NCBI GenBank assembly: GCA_037176885.1
Contig: JAWWNJ010000002.1
Location: 1,550,001 to 1,614,000 of the forward strand
DNA from: Favolaschia claudopus
Taxonomy: Eukaryota > Basidiomycota > Agaricomycetes > Agaricales > Mycenaceae
Direction of reading: 5' to 3'
Length of the DNA stretch: 64,000 nt
Shown here: positions 1 through 11,487 of the stretch, in pieces
Position numbering within the stretch: position 1 is the stretch's first letter
Layout of the letters: each line of letters starts with the position of its first letter
Notes under the pieces: generated by a model
What the model saw: only the letters and a program-made list of their open reading frames with translations
The model's database searches: none
What the model was told of the DNA's origin: nothing
Made by a program: the position numbers and the translations under genes

Positions 1-851
1 GGCACCAAGATGGTGGAAAGTCAATTCAAGCAGTACGTCAGCAAGAACAAGTTCTCCGGCGTCGCCACTACCAAGGCTGGCAAACTCGCCGTCGCCAGCG
101 AAAAGGGAGACATCCGGCTCTTCGACTCCATTGGCAAGATTGCGAAGACCGCGCTGCCGCCATTGGGCGACCCTATCATTGGCATTGATGTCACGGCCGA
201 CGGCCGCTATGTCGTGGCCACAACAAAGACGTATCTGTTGTTGATCGACACCCTCATCGGTGAGGGTCGATACGCCGGCAGTCTAGGATTCGATCGTAGC
301 TTCCCAGCCGCTGCCAAGCCAATTCCCCGCCGTCTTCAGGTTCGTCTCATATAAGCACGTTGTTTTTTGCTTTGACCATGTTCGATTAGCTGCGTGCGGA
401 ACATGTTGCGTACATGAATTCCGAGATCTCCTTCTCGCCTGCCAGGTACGATCCTATCTTCTGCCACTGGTTCCTTCTGACCATCTTGCTAGATTCAACC
501 AATCGGAGACGGATGCTGAGAACGCTATAGTCACGTCAACAGGGCAATATGTCATTGCATGGGACTTCAACAAAGTCAAGAAAGGTCTCCTAGACAAGTA
601 CGAGATCAAGAAGTACGAGGATCTTGTCGTACAAGACAACTTCAGGTTCGGAGACGATAAGGAAATTGTGTGTATTTCTCTTCCACTCTACTGGTGCAAC
701 CCCGAAATTAAATCTTCAACAGATCGTGGCGCTTGCGAACAATGTGGTGGCTGTCAATAAGAAACAATTGACCGCACCAACTCGCAAGTCGTTCGGGGCA
801 CCGCGACGAAGCTCAAGGGGCCATTCAGCGATAGTCAACGCACCATATTAG
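1..851 (+). CDS. VID27: VID27 C-terminal region, partial (5' end outside window)
   Basis: Last exons of a VID27-family protein, a fungal and plant cytoplasmic WD40-like beta-propeller protein linked in yeast to vacuolar import and degradation of gluconeogenic enzymes. Reading enters from the left edge. The first exon carries the conserved stretch KLAVASEKGDIRLFDSIGK followed by GIDVTADGRYVVATTKTYL. Three introns (about 340-389, 446-492, 668-722) join to YVIAWDFNKVKKG and a basic tail ending in TAG at 849-851. The propeller-closing region and tail are intact, so only the N-terminal part is missing from the window. The family call is firm; the molecular role is poorly known even in yeast. Confidence 0.88.
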
Positions 852-1092
852 AGTGTTGGTTTTACTACTCATCTTTACGACTTACCTTATGATTTCCTCT
901 TTGGATGTTGGTGTTGACTGGGAGCAGATGTTATAACTGTAATAACTACTAAACCGCACCATGTAACTCTTTTAAGAATAAATACAACTGTATACCATTA
1001 GAAGGAGTTCGATCTGTATTTTGGTCAGCAGAGTCGACACAAACTGAAAGCGGAGGAACAAACACGAGCAGTTAAAATAAGTAGATGAGTGA

Positions 1093-1863
1093 TTACGACT
1101 TGGGCGCCGGTTTATCGCGGCTATCGACGTAGCGGCCGATCCCCAAGTGCCACATTATACGGGGAACAAGTAGGGTGAATCCGAGAACGATAGTGACAAT
1201 TAACATGGGGCTCCAGTTCCAAAAGTTCCAGCGTTCCTCGCCCAAAGCCCAGAGAGAAATATATAGATGCGCGACATCGCCAATGAGTAGAGGAGTGAGT
1301 AGGGCGCCGACGATCTTCGTTGAGCTAATTTAGTGCACCAGGGAAATTAATGAAAACGAGAAGACCTTTTCTTGTAACGCAGGTTGGAAACTCAGATGGA
1401 TCCGAGCGGTATTCAGTAACCAAACGTTTAGAAGGCCGAGCAAAGCACAGACATGCCCCAGTTGAATAATGGTGAGACGAGTAGCTGTAGGGATCGATTC
1501 TATAGTTCAACATTGCGACAATTTCCGGCGGAACCCCTTACCTAGAGGCAAATGCTCAGGCGGAACGCCGCTGATAAGATTTGAGTTGAGCGAACGCAGT
1601 AGGGAGAGAACGGACAAAATTTACTTTGGCCATGGGGCTTGATAGTCGTGAGTCTTGAGGCGCCGTCAGTACCAGTAGATGCAAGCACAGAATATAACAT
1701 ACGCCTTTGGGATCCCTACGTCGACGGGTTAAATGACCTGGCTAACTGAAGCTAATTCCGATACTCACACCATTGCCCCAATGAAACCCATGGTGGTGAG
1801 AATGGGCTCATAAATGGCAAAAACAATATAATAAGGGAGGGGAAGCGCCGATGTTGGGCGCAT
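1093..1863 (-). CDS. DUF7704 family membrane protein
   Basis: Small fungal membrane protein of the DUF7704 family, function unknown. Start chosen at the ATG at 1863 because it gives MRPTSALPLPYYIVFAIYEP, the family's typical N-terminus. Later exons read RLTIIQLGHVCALLGLLN and, after a 57 bp intron, TKIVGALLTPLLIGDVAHLY, then a further hydrophobic helix and a short basic tail (SRDKPAPKS, stop 1093-1095). Several hydrophobic segments suggest four or so transmembrane helices. One intron in the middle was placed only approximately. Such proteins often occur near secondary metabolism genes, but nothing of that kind is visible here. Confidence 0.72.
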
Positions 1864-2374
1864 TGAGGTATCGCGACCGGACTGTGCGGACGTGGAGGAG
1901 AACGAGGACTTGGGGAAGCGAGAGACTAGATAGCGAGGACTGGGAGAATGGTTGTTGGCTCTGCGCATGTACGGACAGCAGCGCAGTAAGGCCAACGCGG
2001 TCAAAGTCCAGGAACGCTGGGTGGGAGGGGGATTAGAGCTTCCATAAAGGCCAAGTATAAATAATAAATTGTCGCGTCCCTTGCCAATCGCGTCCTTAGC
2101 TCACGTTTCGATCGGGACGGCAGCGCTGCCGGCACCCGGAGCGCATATAAATGACATCATCCCACGCTCTGACTTTTTTTCATCTTACATTCGGTCCATC
2201 GTAACCAAGGCTGGCCACTCAGTTTCAGTGTGGCTCACCCTAATGGCGAGGTCCAAGACTGTGTAGAGGGATATAATGCTTCGAATGTGCTCTGTCTACA
2301 CACTTCTGAGCTTCGCTTCCGTCCAACATTCCCCGACTTGACATTATTATAATATTCCAATATACGTGTTCCAT
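1864..2374. other. Intergenic stretch, upstream of the DUF7704 gene
   Basis: No coding potential seen. Holds the presumed promoter of the minus-strand DUF7704 gene and the 3' flank of the sphingolipid reductase gene. AT-rich TATAAATA-like words lie near 2056-2063 and 2142-2150, but their use cannot be judged from sequence alone. Confidence 0.4.
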
Positions 2375-3878
2375 TTACTTCTGTTCGAAGAACCCTTTGT
2401 CCGCCAAATATGCATCATGCTCTGACTTGTGCCCTATGACCATGCTGTCCACCCCCCGACGCCACAAAGGTAGCGCTATCTGTGCAAGACATCAACCGAA
2501 ATGACCGACCATCTTCACGGGAAGACATACACTACCAATCAGGCTATAAATCCGGTCGATGAAAACATTATTATATGGCGTTGCGCCTCGAGTCGAGGAC
2601 CGGAAGATGTGGCCCGTGAGTTCTATTCATCGTCAGCTCGGAGTCGCAAGCGGGCCAACTGCGTTGGCAAAAAATTACGGACCTCCACTGATGTGGAAAT
2701 TTCCATTCTGGACACCTGTTCCCGCGGCACCGAGATTAGCGTTTCACGGGTCCGAAACGCAAAATCTTGCTTACCGTGAAGTAAAGCCTCCGCGACCCTG
2801 TCGGGTTGCAGCCCTTCATCCGATTCCTCGATTTTCAGGGTAATTTTCGGTTTTGTTTTATTCTCCTCGACATATCCAGGGCTATAGATTGTACCCGGGA
2901 AGAAGATGTGCACACCAATGTTGTACAGTAGCAGTTCAGACCGAAGAGTCTCTGCGAGACCTGTGAAGAATTTGAGCACGTGAAGTCATCAAACCCTAGT
3001 GAATTCTGACCTCGTAAGGCATGCTTCCCCGGTGCATACGAAGAGTATCCGACAAAGGACATGTACCCACAGAAAGAGCTTACGAACACGATCTTCCCGG
3101 CAACTCGCTCGCGAACCATTCGCTTCGCCGCCACCTGCGGAGAGGTCAGTGAAATATCACTGTAACTAGATGTTCAAGCGTATCACCAGCGCTGTGCACG
3201 CCGAGACCCAATAAGCCATCTCCATGCCCTGAGTCGAAGTAAATTAAACCCTGTACTGAAAGGACAAATGGAACGCAGAACACTTGCCTTCCTCTGGGAA
3301 GCCTCGGTTTCTTCTACGAAAAAGCCTGGAGTCGCAGTGCCGGCACATAGGAATATGGCGTCTGGACTACGCCCGCCATGAGCAGCGCAAACAGATTCAT
3401 ATGCCTCGGCAGCCGCTGCTTCGTTGTTGAGAGAAAACGAATAAGAATTGAGTTTTTGTTCCGGGTTTTGGCGCGAATTCTGCGCAGTCAGATTGTTAAT
3501 GCGCGCTCGCGTTCAGCGTTCGCGCCTTGTCACAAACCTCTAACTCGTCCAAAGCATTCCGAAGTTTTTGTTGATCGCGAGCGACGATGCTGACATGTGC
3601 GCCCTGCCTAGTCAGAAGTAATGCAAGACTCAAGCCAAGCCCTGAACTACCGCCGGTGATGTAGCAATGCTGCAGAAGGGCTATGAGGAAAACGAGACGC
3701 GGGGACGCGCGACGCGCACCTGACCGTGATTCAGGTATTTCAGGGTTTAATTTCTCAACGAGTATTAATTGGGAGAACTTACCTTGCCCTTGGGATTCCA
3801 TTGATTCGATGAGAACATGGCCAGCAAGCTCACAAGACAGGCTAGAGTAATGGTAGAGAGGAGGAAGACGGCTAACAT
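2375..3878 (-). CDS. TSC10: 3-ketodihydrosphingosine reductase (short-chain dehydrogenase)
   Basis: NADPH-dependent reductase of 3-ketodihydrosphingosine, the second step of sphingolipid synthesis at the ER. The ATG at 3878 gives a hydrophobic N-terminal anchor (MLAVFLLSTITLACLVSLLA). The nucleotide-binding motif GGSSGLG follows, then CAGTATPGFF, and the catalytic Ser with Tyr-x3-Lys in VFVSSFCGYMS and SSYAPGKHALRG. A C-terminal hydrophobic stretch and the family tail IALPLWRRGVDSMV end at a TAA (2375-2377). The frame is kept by about seven introns, including a 61 bp one that joins HISG to ELTGHIFRSSTRG. Gene appears complete. It is divergent from the fluoride exporter with only 98 bp between the two start codons. 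Confidence 0.93.
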
Positions 3879-3976
3879 GAGTATTGCAATTTATTATCGT
3901 GGGAATCTCGCTTAATAGTGTGTTCCGAGCGCTTGTCCTCTTCCACTTCCAGCGTTCCTGCGGGTGGCGGCCAGCG
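3879..3976. promoter_or_regulatory. Shared divergent promoter, TSC10/FEX
   Basis: Only 98 bp separate the start codons of the minus-strand sphingolipid reductase and the plus-strand fluoride exporter, so their promoters must overlap. No clear TATA box was seen. The function is inferred from position. Confidence 0.55.
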
Positions 3977-5127
3977 ATGGAGCGTGGTAGCCTGGTCGTT
4001 CCGGATGGCGTTCAAGTGGTCATAAAGGAACCTAAAACCTATCATCCCTTCTCAATTCACTATATCGCCCTTCTTGCGCCATTTTCAGTCTTCGGCGTCC
4101 TGGCGCGTCTTGGTCTGTCCGCCTTAACTACTTATGCCGGCCAAAGCATATTCTCTCTCGCCTACTCACAAGCCGTTGGCTGTCTCATCATGGGCTTCCT
4201 CTTGGAGCTGAAAGAGCCAATCAGTAGATAGTGAGAAGACGCGACTTGACCGCCATCGAGTTGTTCACATTCTCTTAGTTATCCGCCGGCGTATACGGCA
4301 CTAACCACTGGTACAACACCCTCTATCCTCGCTTCTGCGTTCTCTAACTCGCGATACTAGGCTTCTGTGGCTCTTTGACGACATTTTCGGGCTGGCAACT
4401 CGATATCTTCAAGTCCTGGCTCAACGTTGATAATGTACATCGGGCTCCTCTGCGTGATGTACGTCTCCGCGAACGATTCTCTCATTTCTTCTGAATGTGT
4501 TTACAGGCGATGGACGGCGTGTGTAAATCCGTATTCACCATTTCCCTCTCTTTGGCCTCATTGTTCTATGGAATGCACCTTGCAAAAATGGTGTCCGTGT
4601 ACTTCCGCGCCGCCACGCCACCCGGTAAATCTCTCAGAACCGCTGCCACTATCCTCGCAATCCTCGTATATGCTGCGACCTTCCCCGCTTACTTTCTCCT
4701 CCCACGCGATTACCGGCACCAGGCCACCGCCGCTATGCTTTTCTCCTTCCCCGGTACTCTCACGCGCTACGTCCTCGCCATACAACTCAACACTTTAGTA
4801 CCGCCGTTCCCCCTCGGAACATACGCAGCGAACACCGTCGGTACTGCCCTCCTAGGAATATTCCACGTCCTGCAGAGCACGTCGAACCACGCGCTGTCCG
4901 GCGCAAGCTGTTCCTTGCTCCAAGGATTAGCAGATGGGTATTGTGGGTGTCTCACCACGGTCAGCACGTTCGCTGCAGAGATTGCAGCGCTGAAGACCAA
5001 TGCGCATAAGTATCGATATGGGTTGACGACGTGGGCCACTGGGCAGATTGTCATGGTGTGCCTTTTCGGTGCATTGCTTTGGGCGGGGAACATTGGGAAG
5101 AGCCAAACTTGTGTATTTGATGGATGA
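3977..5127 (+). CDS. FEX1: Fluoride exporter, tandem CrcB-domain protein
   Basis: Plasma-membrane fluoride channel/exporter of the eukaryotic FEX family, two CrcB (Fluc) domains in one chain. Domain 1 includes FGVLARLGLSALTTYAGQ, YSQAVGCLIMGFL and, after two short introns, GFCGSLTTFSGWQLD, the classic CrcB filter helix. A linker with more helices leads to domain 2: TYAANTVGTALLG and DGYCGCLTTVSTFAAEI. In both domains the G-x-x-GSLTT/GCLTT-FS/ST motif with its Phe and Thr residues is present. The ATG at 3977 is preferred over an upstream one because the preceding residues look non-coding. It protects cells from environmental fluoride. Gene appears complete (TGA at 5125-5127). Confidence 0.9.
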
Positions 5128-5485
5128 GGAGAGAGAGCCGCCCTATCATTCCTAGATTGGATTCCAGCAGATGCTGGGCGCGTCCGGCGTCTTGCATGCG
5201 GATTTCGCCGACGCGAGCGACGCATCAACGAGACCTTCGCTTGATGCAGGGTTCGGCGTAGAGTTCGGTTCGGGCGGACTATGCAAGCTTAAAATACCTC
5301 GTTCATAGGTTCAGATGTAGCTTTCGGCGAGCATTTGTAGCGTACTTTGCGGTAATTTGTGGTCAGCAATCCAAAGAGATTTTGAGAGATTTTCGTGTGT
5401 ACGTATAGTGCAGCGCCACATGTCAAGCGTTATCGCCAAGGTCGAGAAGATAACTTGCTGTAAGCCTGTAAACCACCAGCCCCCG

Positions 5486-6327
5486 ATGTCTGAGCTCCTT
5501 ACGGACCTGGAACGCGAGATTTTCGAGATGGCATTCAACGCCAGCGAACGAGATCTTGCCCTCAAAACTACACTTTGCTTGGTTGCCCAACGCGTTCGAG
5601 TCTGGTGATTCAGATTCGTTTTCAGATAAGTAGCGAGTGCGGATTCCCAACCATTTCCAGGATCGATTGCCTCTTCTACGAACAGGTCTCAATCGTACGC
5701 GAGTCCCAAGCCAAAATGTTTTTGAACCTCGTTCAAACCAACTCTAAACCTGTTGACTTCTTCACCGTCGTGAAGAAGTTATGCCTGACGCACGCCGTGC
5801 ATAGGGACACGGCTTGTGGGATACTAGCTGCATGTACACAAGTCGAATCGTTGGCTTGTTGGATTGATTTCGGAACGGCCGTAGAGCTCCCTTTCCTTAT
5901 CAGCAAGCTTCCACTTCGCCAGCTCTCAATCGGCGCACCGAACTTGACCAAAATCCCCAGGGCTGCGCCGGCAGCTTGGCTTGCGGGTCTTACTCACGTC
6001 GACCTGATATCTGTGGCCGGATACACTGCAGCTAGTATTTCAGGACTAGCGCGTCTTCCTCATCTGACCCACGTTTGCCTGGACACGTATCATCTTGGGG
6101 GAATGGAGGAGAATGTAGCCAGGGTGTGCGCAGAGTGCCCTCTTCTGCAGGTTCTGGTTCTCTTCGAAGATTGGAGCAGCGAATCGCCGGCGTTTCTAGA
6201 CCATACCGACGACATCGATTCTCGCATTGTGGTGAAACAAAAACCATGGGATTATGTAGAACATTGGAGGAACAGCGCAGAGATGTGGGCTACTGTAGAA
6301 GAGACCGTAGAAGAGCAGAGGGCATGA
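5486..6327 (+). CDS. F-box/LRR-like basidiomycete protein
   Basis: Belongs to the large, poorly characterised group of Agaricomycete proteins with a short F-box-like N-terminus and degenerate leucine-rich repeats. It starts MSELLTDLEREIFEMAFNAS, where an F-box would have LPxELxxxIF. An intron at about 5611-5662 joins VAQRVRVW to IDCLFYEQVSI, a hallmark of this group. The body has leucine-rich segments (LPLRQLSIGAPNL, LPHLTHVCLDTYHLGG, CPLLQVLVLFEDW). An earlier in-frame ATG at 5420 is possible. Expanded families of this type may act as substrate adaptors of SCF ubiquitin ligases; that is inference here. Confidence 0.62.
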
Positions 6328-6559
6328 GCCGATAAAATTTGACATTGATGGCTTTCATGGAATGAAGATGAATCAAGCCGCGTTAAGTGACATTATGAGT
6401 CAGAAGGACAGACTAGGCGGTTGAATAGTAAGGGTGGATAGTAGTGCGCCGTGGTCGTCGTTGAAGCCAGAAGCGTTTGTTTGGACTTGATAACACGATC
6501 GGAGTTTGAATCCCACTTTCCCCCGTTCTCATCTGCATCAACCCGACTCGCGGTCTGCA

Positions 6560-8053
6560 ATGGCGCGTCAAGGCGAGGAAGACAACATCAGCGGCGGCGA
6601 CGAGGTCATGGAAGAGCCGGAAGAGCAAGAAGACGGGTATAGTACGTGTTTTTATCTCGCAATTCCTCTACCTCGTGTTTGACCATCTCGTTCCATATCT
6701 AACTTCTTGACTCTCCTCGTCTCAGCCTCTTCCACACCCACATCTACTCTTACATGGATCAGTTGGTTCTGCTCTCTCCCTGGACATGAATATTTTTGCG
6801 AAGTCACGGAGGACTTCATCGAGGACGACTTTAATCTAACTGGGCTAAACTCTATGGTACCATTCTGGAAAGAGGCGATGGAGATGGTACTGGATGTGGA
6901 GCCAGGTGCGTGCGCACTGCGGAAACTGCTCGCGTCCGCTTATCAACGCGTCTGTAGACGAAGATGCTGCTAAAATCCCAGACGTGTCGATTGTAGAGTC
7001 GTCTGCAGAGATGCTGTATGGACTCGTACATCAACGCTTTATTCTTGGACGCGCTGGGCAGCAAGCAATGGTGCGCGACCCCGTACAAGAGCTTGTTCAA
7101 CGACGCTGATGCGGCATTCAGGTCGACAAATACGAGAGCGGAATATTCGGGACTTGCCCACGCGTTTATTGTGTCGGTTGTAATGTGGTCCCTTGCGGGC
7201 GCTCTGATATGCCTGGTATCGACACTGTCAAGCTATTCTGTCCTAACTGCAACGATATATACGTTCCTCCGAGCAGTAGGTTTCAGGGAGTGGACGGTGA
7301 GTTTCCGTTCACCAGTTCTCAAAACCATTGTTAATATCGCTCCAGGTGCATTCTTTGGCACCACTTTTGCGCATCTATTTTTCCAAAATTACCGGGAGTC
7401 GGCCCCTGCTCCATTTTGGAAGCCGCCAGCATCCGGAGGTTCCTCGCTGTCTCCACGCAGTTCGACGGCCAATCGTAATTTGCCATTTGTGAACCCCAAT
7501 CCGTACGGCGGACAAAAGCGTGCAGCGGGATACGTGTATGTACCGCGGATCTATGGGTTCAAGGTCAGCGAACGCGCAAAATGTGGCCCCCGAATGCAAT
7601 GGCTACGGCTTCGACCGGAAACGGCGGAGGAGTTAGATCAGGTGGACTGGCGGGGGCGGTGGATTGATGAGGATGAGTATGAGGATGACGAGGATGAGCA
7701 GGACCGGCAGATGGAGGACTTTGACCCAGTGCGTCCGTTTCGTTTTAGCTCTATCTGTTTGATCCAGGTTCTAATTTAGATTCTAGGACGCAGGAGATGA
7801 TGACGATGAGGAAGATGAAGAGGAGGAGGAAGAGGATGATGATGCAGGCCCGAGTCAACGGCAGCACCATGGACAACGACGCTCTGATATACCACCTGCG
7901 CGAGCTGTAGCGCACGCTGTGCGGACGTTACCGACTGCATCGCGTCAGGATGGGCCTGCGGCTATAATATCATTACCGCCAGCTACTGGAGGGAAGGTGA
8001 AGCTGGTTCGACAGTGGTCTGCGCGGCCGCCGGAATTGACTGGGGCTGCATAG
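6560..8053 (+). CDS. CKB1: Casein kinase 2 regulatory (beta) subunit
   Basis: Beta subunit of the constitutive Ser/Thr kinase CK2, which dimerises through a zinc finger and holds two catalytic alpha chains. Exon 1 is acidic ([15 protein letters not shown]). The conserved core begins [18 protein letters not shown] and continues [21 protein letters not shown], then the zinc-binding cysteines in GTCPRVYC and [12 protein letters not shown], and [13 protein letters not shown]. It ends with [10 protein letters not shown]. Five short introns keep the frame. The C-terminus has a long Asp/Glu run (about 7670-7845) followed by a basic tail, as in other fungal CK2 beta proteins. Stop 8051-8053. It cannot be told from sequence whether this corresponds to yeast CKB1 or CKB2. 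Confidence 0.92.
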
Positions 8054-8452
8054 ACATTTTGTAGCGGTTTTTTTGTTTTCTTTTTGGTCACCTAGATAAG
8101 ATAAGATATAATTTGTGGCTGTGTGATCTTGTATATACCCCTTCGTGAATCGTGAATATCTGAAGCTGAGATAGCTTGGCTAGAGTCTGCTAAAATGCAT
8201 GTCGACTAGCCTTGACACAGGCCAATTGAGACGTAGTGGCCAGTGATAAGTTCTGTGTCAAGTTCTTGCGTAGTTCAAAAATATGCTCTTCGGAGTTTGC
8301 CGACGGAGTTTGAATCTGACTGGCCAGTTTCGCACCCTTGCCAGCTTCACACCGATTTACCCTCAAGACCGACCGACGAGATGGCCCGCTCCAGTATGTT
8401 TCGCCGCCGCCTTCGCTGGCGGGCACCGACTGATGTACCCTAGATATCCGCT

Positions 8453-8931
8453 ATGGCCCCAATCACGGCCACCCTACAACAGCCATCCCCAAAACCGCGC
8501 GCCCAAGTCAACGCAAAGGTATAGTTTTTCTTGCACTTCTGATCGCAAAGCGACTGTAGGCCGACGCGCGGTACTCTTTGCTGTCTAGGTGTCTCGTCGA
8601 CCAAGACCAAATTCGTCCGCTCTGTTGTTCGTGAGGTTGTCGGATTTTCTGCGTACGAGCGGCGGGTGATGGAATTGCTCCGTAACTCGAAAGTGCGTGT
8701 TTCTCGAAACCATTATGGCTTGAAAATCTTCAGCTAACCAACCCTTTCTCTTTGCTATTCAGGACAAAAAAGCTCGCAAGCTGACGAAAAAGCGGGTGCG
8801 ACTTGATTCTCTACATTGTTTCGGTCTGTTACTGAAATTTATCCATCACATAGCTCGGGACGCTCCTGCGCTCGAAGCGCAAGTTGGAGGAGCTTTCGGG
8901 TATCATACAGGAGAGCAGGAGGGCACACTAG
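8453..8931 (+). CDS. RPL36: 60S ribosomal protein eL36
   Basis: Complete small basic ribosomal protein of the large subunit. It begins [20 protein letters not shown] at the ATG at 8453. Three introns (about 8519-8588, 8692-8762, 8797-8852) join [38 protein letters not shown] and [16 protein letters not shown], the invariant eL36 C-terminal region. Stop TAG at 8929-8931. It lies 400 bp downstream of the CK2 beta gene on the same strand. Confidence 0.95.
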
Positions 8932-10067
8932 ACGACTTGTTCACGAGCAGCAAAACTATGAATATGCTCTTTGTATCGCCATGCAATTATGTTGTCTTGA
9001 TGCGCATCTCCATCTCTGTTTCTTTCCATTTCTTGATCTTCTGCCGCCTGGAAAAATGGCTGTTCGTTGGACATCCCGACGGAAGAAGACTTTGGAGATG
9101 CGAGTCGGGTTTCTGTAGTGATTCGGCTGATATACAGGACATACTTCTGGGAAATCGCCGAAATCCTCCGCTCAGTCCGCGCGTCGCGCACAGTTGTTGC
9201 ATGAGACCAATACTATCGTGCCAAATAGGTCTGGATTTTCACAATGGGTCTGGATTTTCGATTTTTCTCCTCTCCCTTTGCACTTTGAATCTCCGGACCT
9301 TTCGGCATTTATTCTGGTACCAATTCCCTACAGGTAGAGCTACAAATCTTACGATTTCATGCAAGTCCAATGTCAGGAAACATTCGCCGTTTTCTCGAGG
9401 TTTTTGATCTGTGCTGTCAATCCATCAAAATCCCTTGATGAAAGCCCGTTTTTCTTACTACCTTCCTGTGGCCGTATCGCTACGAAACTTGTAGGATCTG
9501 TAGCCCAAAGGCATGTAAACAGATTCCGAAAAGTCCGGAGGTCCAAATCGAAAAGGGAGAAGAGATAAATCGAAAATCCAGAGTCATTGTGCAAATCCAG
9601 ACCTATTTGGCAGGATAGTAACAGAACAGCTGAACAATCTTTTACCGACTCCGATTTCGAGCGAGGTGCACATCTTCTGATCCTTTTCGGAGCTCGGTCA
9701 GCTCGCTAAGATTAGGCGGACGATATTGGTCAAGCTGCCGTGTCGGAACGCCGGCACGGCTATTTCAGCGTATTTCGGTCGTGTGCGGACTCGGTCATCG
9801 TCCATGACACCCCTTGCCGTCTGCGCTGCTAGAAAATGCAAGACAAGGCGGGCAATGGGCGGGATAAATACGGACTGGGTAGATTCGAGTACGGGGACGA
9901 CGAGAATAAATTTTGTTGAATTAAATTGAGAGATTTGGGGGATCACAAAGGAATTGTTGGGGGATCGGGAAACGGGTTGGTTGCGTGACACTGATTTGTA
10001 GTGAGAATTGAAGATTTGTATGTAATGCAGCAAACTCGCGATCGGCCCTTTCCCTCCCACCACCACC
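8932..10067. other. Gene-free stretch around a MITE
   Basis: No conserved protein could be recognised in either strand. It holds the eL36 3' flank, a 406 bp terminal-inverted-repeat element (9213-9618, listed separately), and about 450 bp that should include the promoter of the VTT-domain gene starting at 10068. Confidence 0.5.
9213..9618. mobile_element. Tc1/mariner-like MITE with TA target duplication
   Basis: A 406 bp non-coding element. The left end reads CTATCGTGCCAAATAGGTCT and the right end is its inverted complement with one mismatch in the first 20 bases. Complementarity continues imperfectly inward for about 150 bases on each side, so the whole unit could fold into a long hairpin. 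It is flanked by TA at 9211-9212 and 9619-9620, the duplication made by Tc1/mariner transposases. No open reading frame of note, hence a MITE. Confidence 0.8.
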
Positions 10068-11487
10068 ATGCCTACTACTACGCCCCCCAGGACCAAGCTT
10101 GCGCCTTCCCGACCTCTCTCAGTCTTCACCCGCCGCGTCCCCGTCGTCCCCAGTCCCGAAGCTCCCCCTTCTCCCATGTATCTCGTCGCCGCCCGGATAC
10201 TAGAGTGGACACATCTCAGCTCGCACTCGCGCCCCGATCCATTTCAACGCGAGCAAGAACTTGCTCTGCCGCTTTCTGCTGCTGTTACCCAGCCTGCGTT
10301 TCCCGAAAAGAAATCGTCATCTCAATCTTCAGCACGCTTCCCTTCCGCAAGTCTTAGTAATCTACATTTTCTGCTCAACCAACTCATTTCGTTGCAGACT
10401 CATGTCCCCATGCTCTTCGTTATGATGCTGCTTCCGCTCTCAACGGCGTTGGTCTTTTTCACGCTTACCACTCTGCCAATAACGATGTCATGGCCACACA
10501 CAATCTCCGACCTCGCTCAACTAGGTCGGGAGCTCCACGGGTACTCTCAAAGTGGGCCCGCGCAAATGGCACACGTCATGGGTGTCCTCGCCATTAGCGC
10601 AGTATGGAAGCATGCTTGGTCGGTCCCAGGCAGTGTCGTATGGGTGCGTGCTCCACCGCTCCCTATTTGTCCTCTCGGTTTTAATACAGATCTTCATCAC
10701 CAGAACGTTCTCGCTGGGGCACTGTTCTCTCCCGCCTTTGCTACCGTTTTGCTAGCAGCCCTTACAACACTGGGCTCAGCATGCGCGACCCTTCTAGCTA
10801 TGCCACTTGCCCCGCTTGTCACGCGTTTCTTCCCTAAAGCCCTCGAGCTAACGCGCCATACGCTCGAAGGCGATTCCGACACTTCCTCGTCATCATCTGT
10901 TGACGAGGAGACTGGGAAAAGTCGCTCTTCTGCCTGGGTTCGTCTGTCTGTGCTGCGGTTGATAGGCGTGGTACCGTGGTCAGGTATCAATATCGCCTGC
11001 GGCGTCTGCGGAGTCTCCTTGTGGGATTGTATGCTTGGTTGCTTCATCGGTGTGCTTCCGTGGACAGCAGTCACTTGTCAAGTAAGACCTCCTCGTAAAT
11101 CATATTCGTGATACTGACAGGTTACCTCGTTTATAGATAGGGGACATCCTGCAAACTGTTGCCTCCCATCCATCCCCCACGCCTCAGACAGTTTCATCTC
11201 TTTTGACATCACCAGCGATCATTGCCAAGTTGGTTTTGCTGTCGTTCTTGTCGCTGGCCCCGATCTTGGGACGTGACTATCTGCGGGCTGTCATTTCGAA
11301 CGGCCTCGTCGAGACGCCTGCTGATGATGCGTCAAACGAGGAAAAGCGCAGTTCGCGGTTTGCGTGGGTTCAGGATTGGCGAACTAAAATACGGATGGCG
11401 TCCCGATCACGGACACGAGAGGCAAGCCAGCATCAGCTCGATGTGCTGGTCGACGAAAAGCGGGCTATGGAGGATCTGTCATCATAG
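10068..11487 (+). CDS. VTT-domain (TVP38/TMEM64, SNARE-associated Golgi) membrane protein
   Basis: Multi-pass membrane protein of the DedA/VTT superfamily, whose members include lipid scramblases of ER and Golgi. A long Pro/Ser-rich N-terminus precedes a hydrophobic helix (MLFVMMLLPLSTALVFF). The VTT core follows: VWKHAWSVPGSVVWNVLAG across a 60 bp intron at 10644-10703, FSPAFATVLLAALTTLGS, then RLIGVVPWSGINIACGVCGV and SLWDCMLGCFIGVLPW, and after another intron IGDILQTVASHPSP. The paired Gly/Pro-containing reentrant loops are intact. The C-terminus is cytosolic and charged, stop at 11485-11487. The start at 10068 is the first ATG but the N-terminal exon is weakly supported. Confidence 0.78.

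Noticed and set aside
2623..2979. Apparent premature stop suggesting TSC10 is a pseudogene
   Set aside because: Two small introns remove the stop, and the exact family C-terminus continues down to 2375.
9698..10177. A 159-codon minus-strand open frame
   Set aside because: Gly/Val-rich without any conserved motif, overlaps the promoter and first exon of the VTT-domain gene; most likely an antisense shadow.
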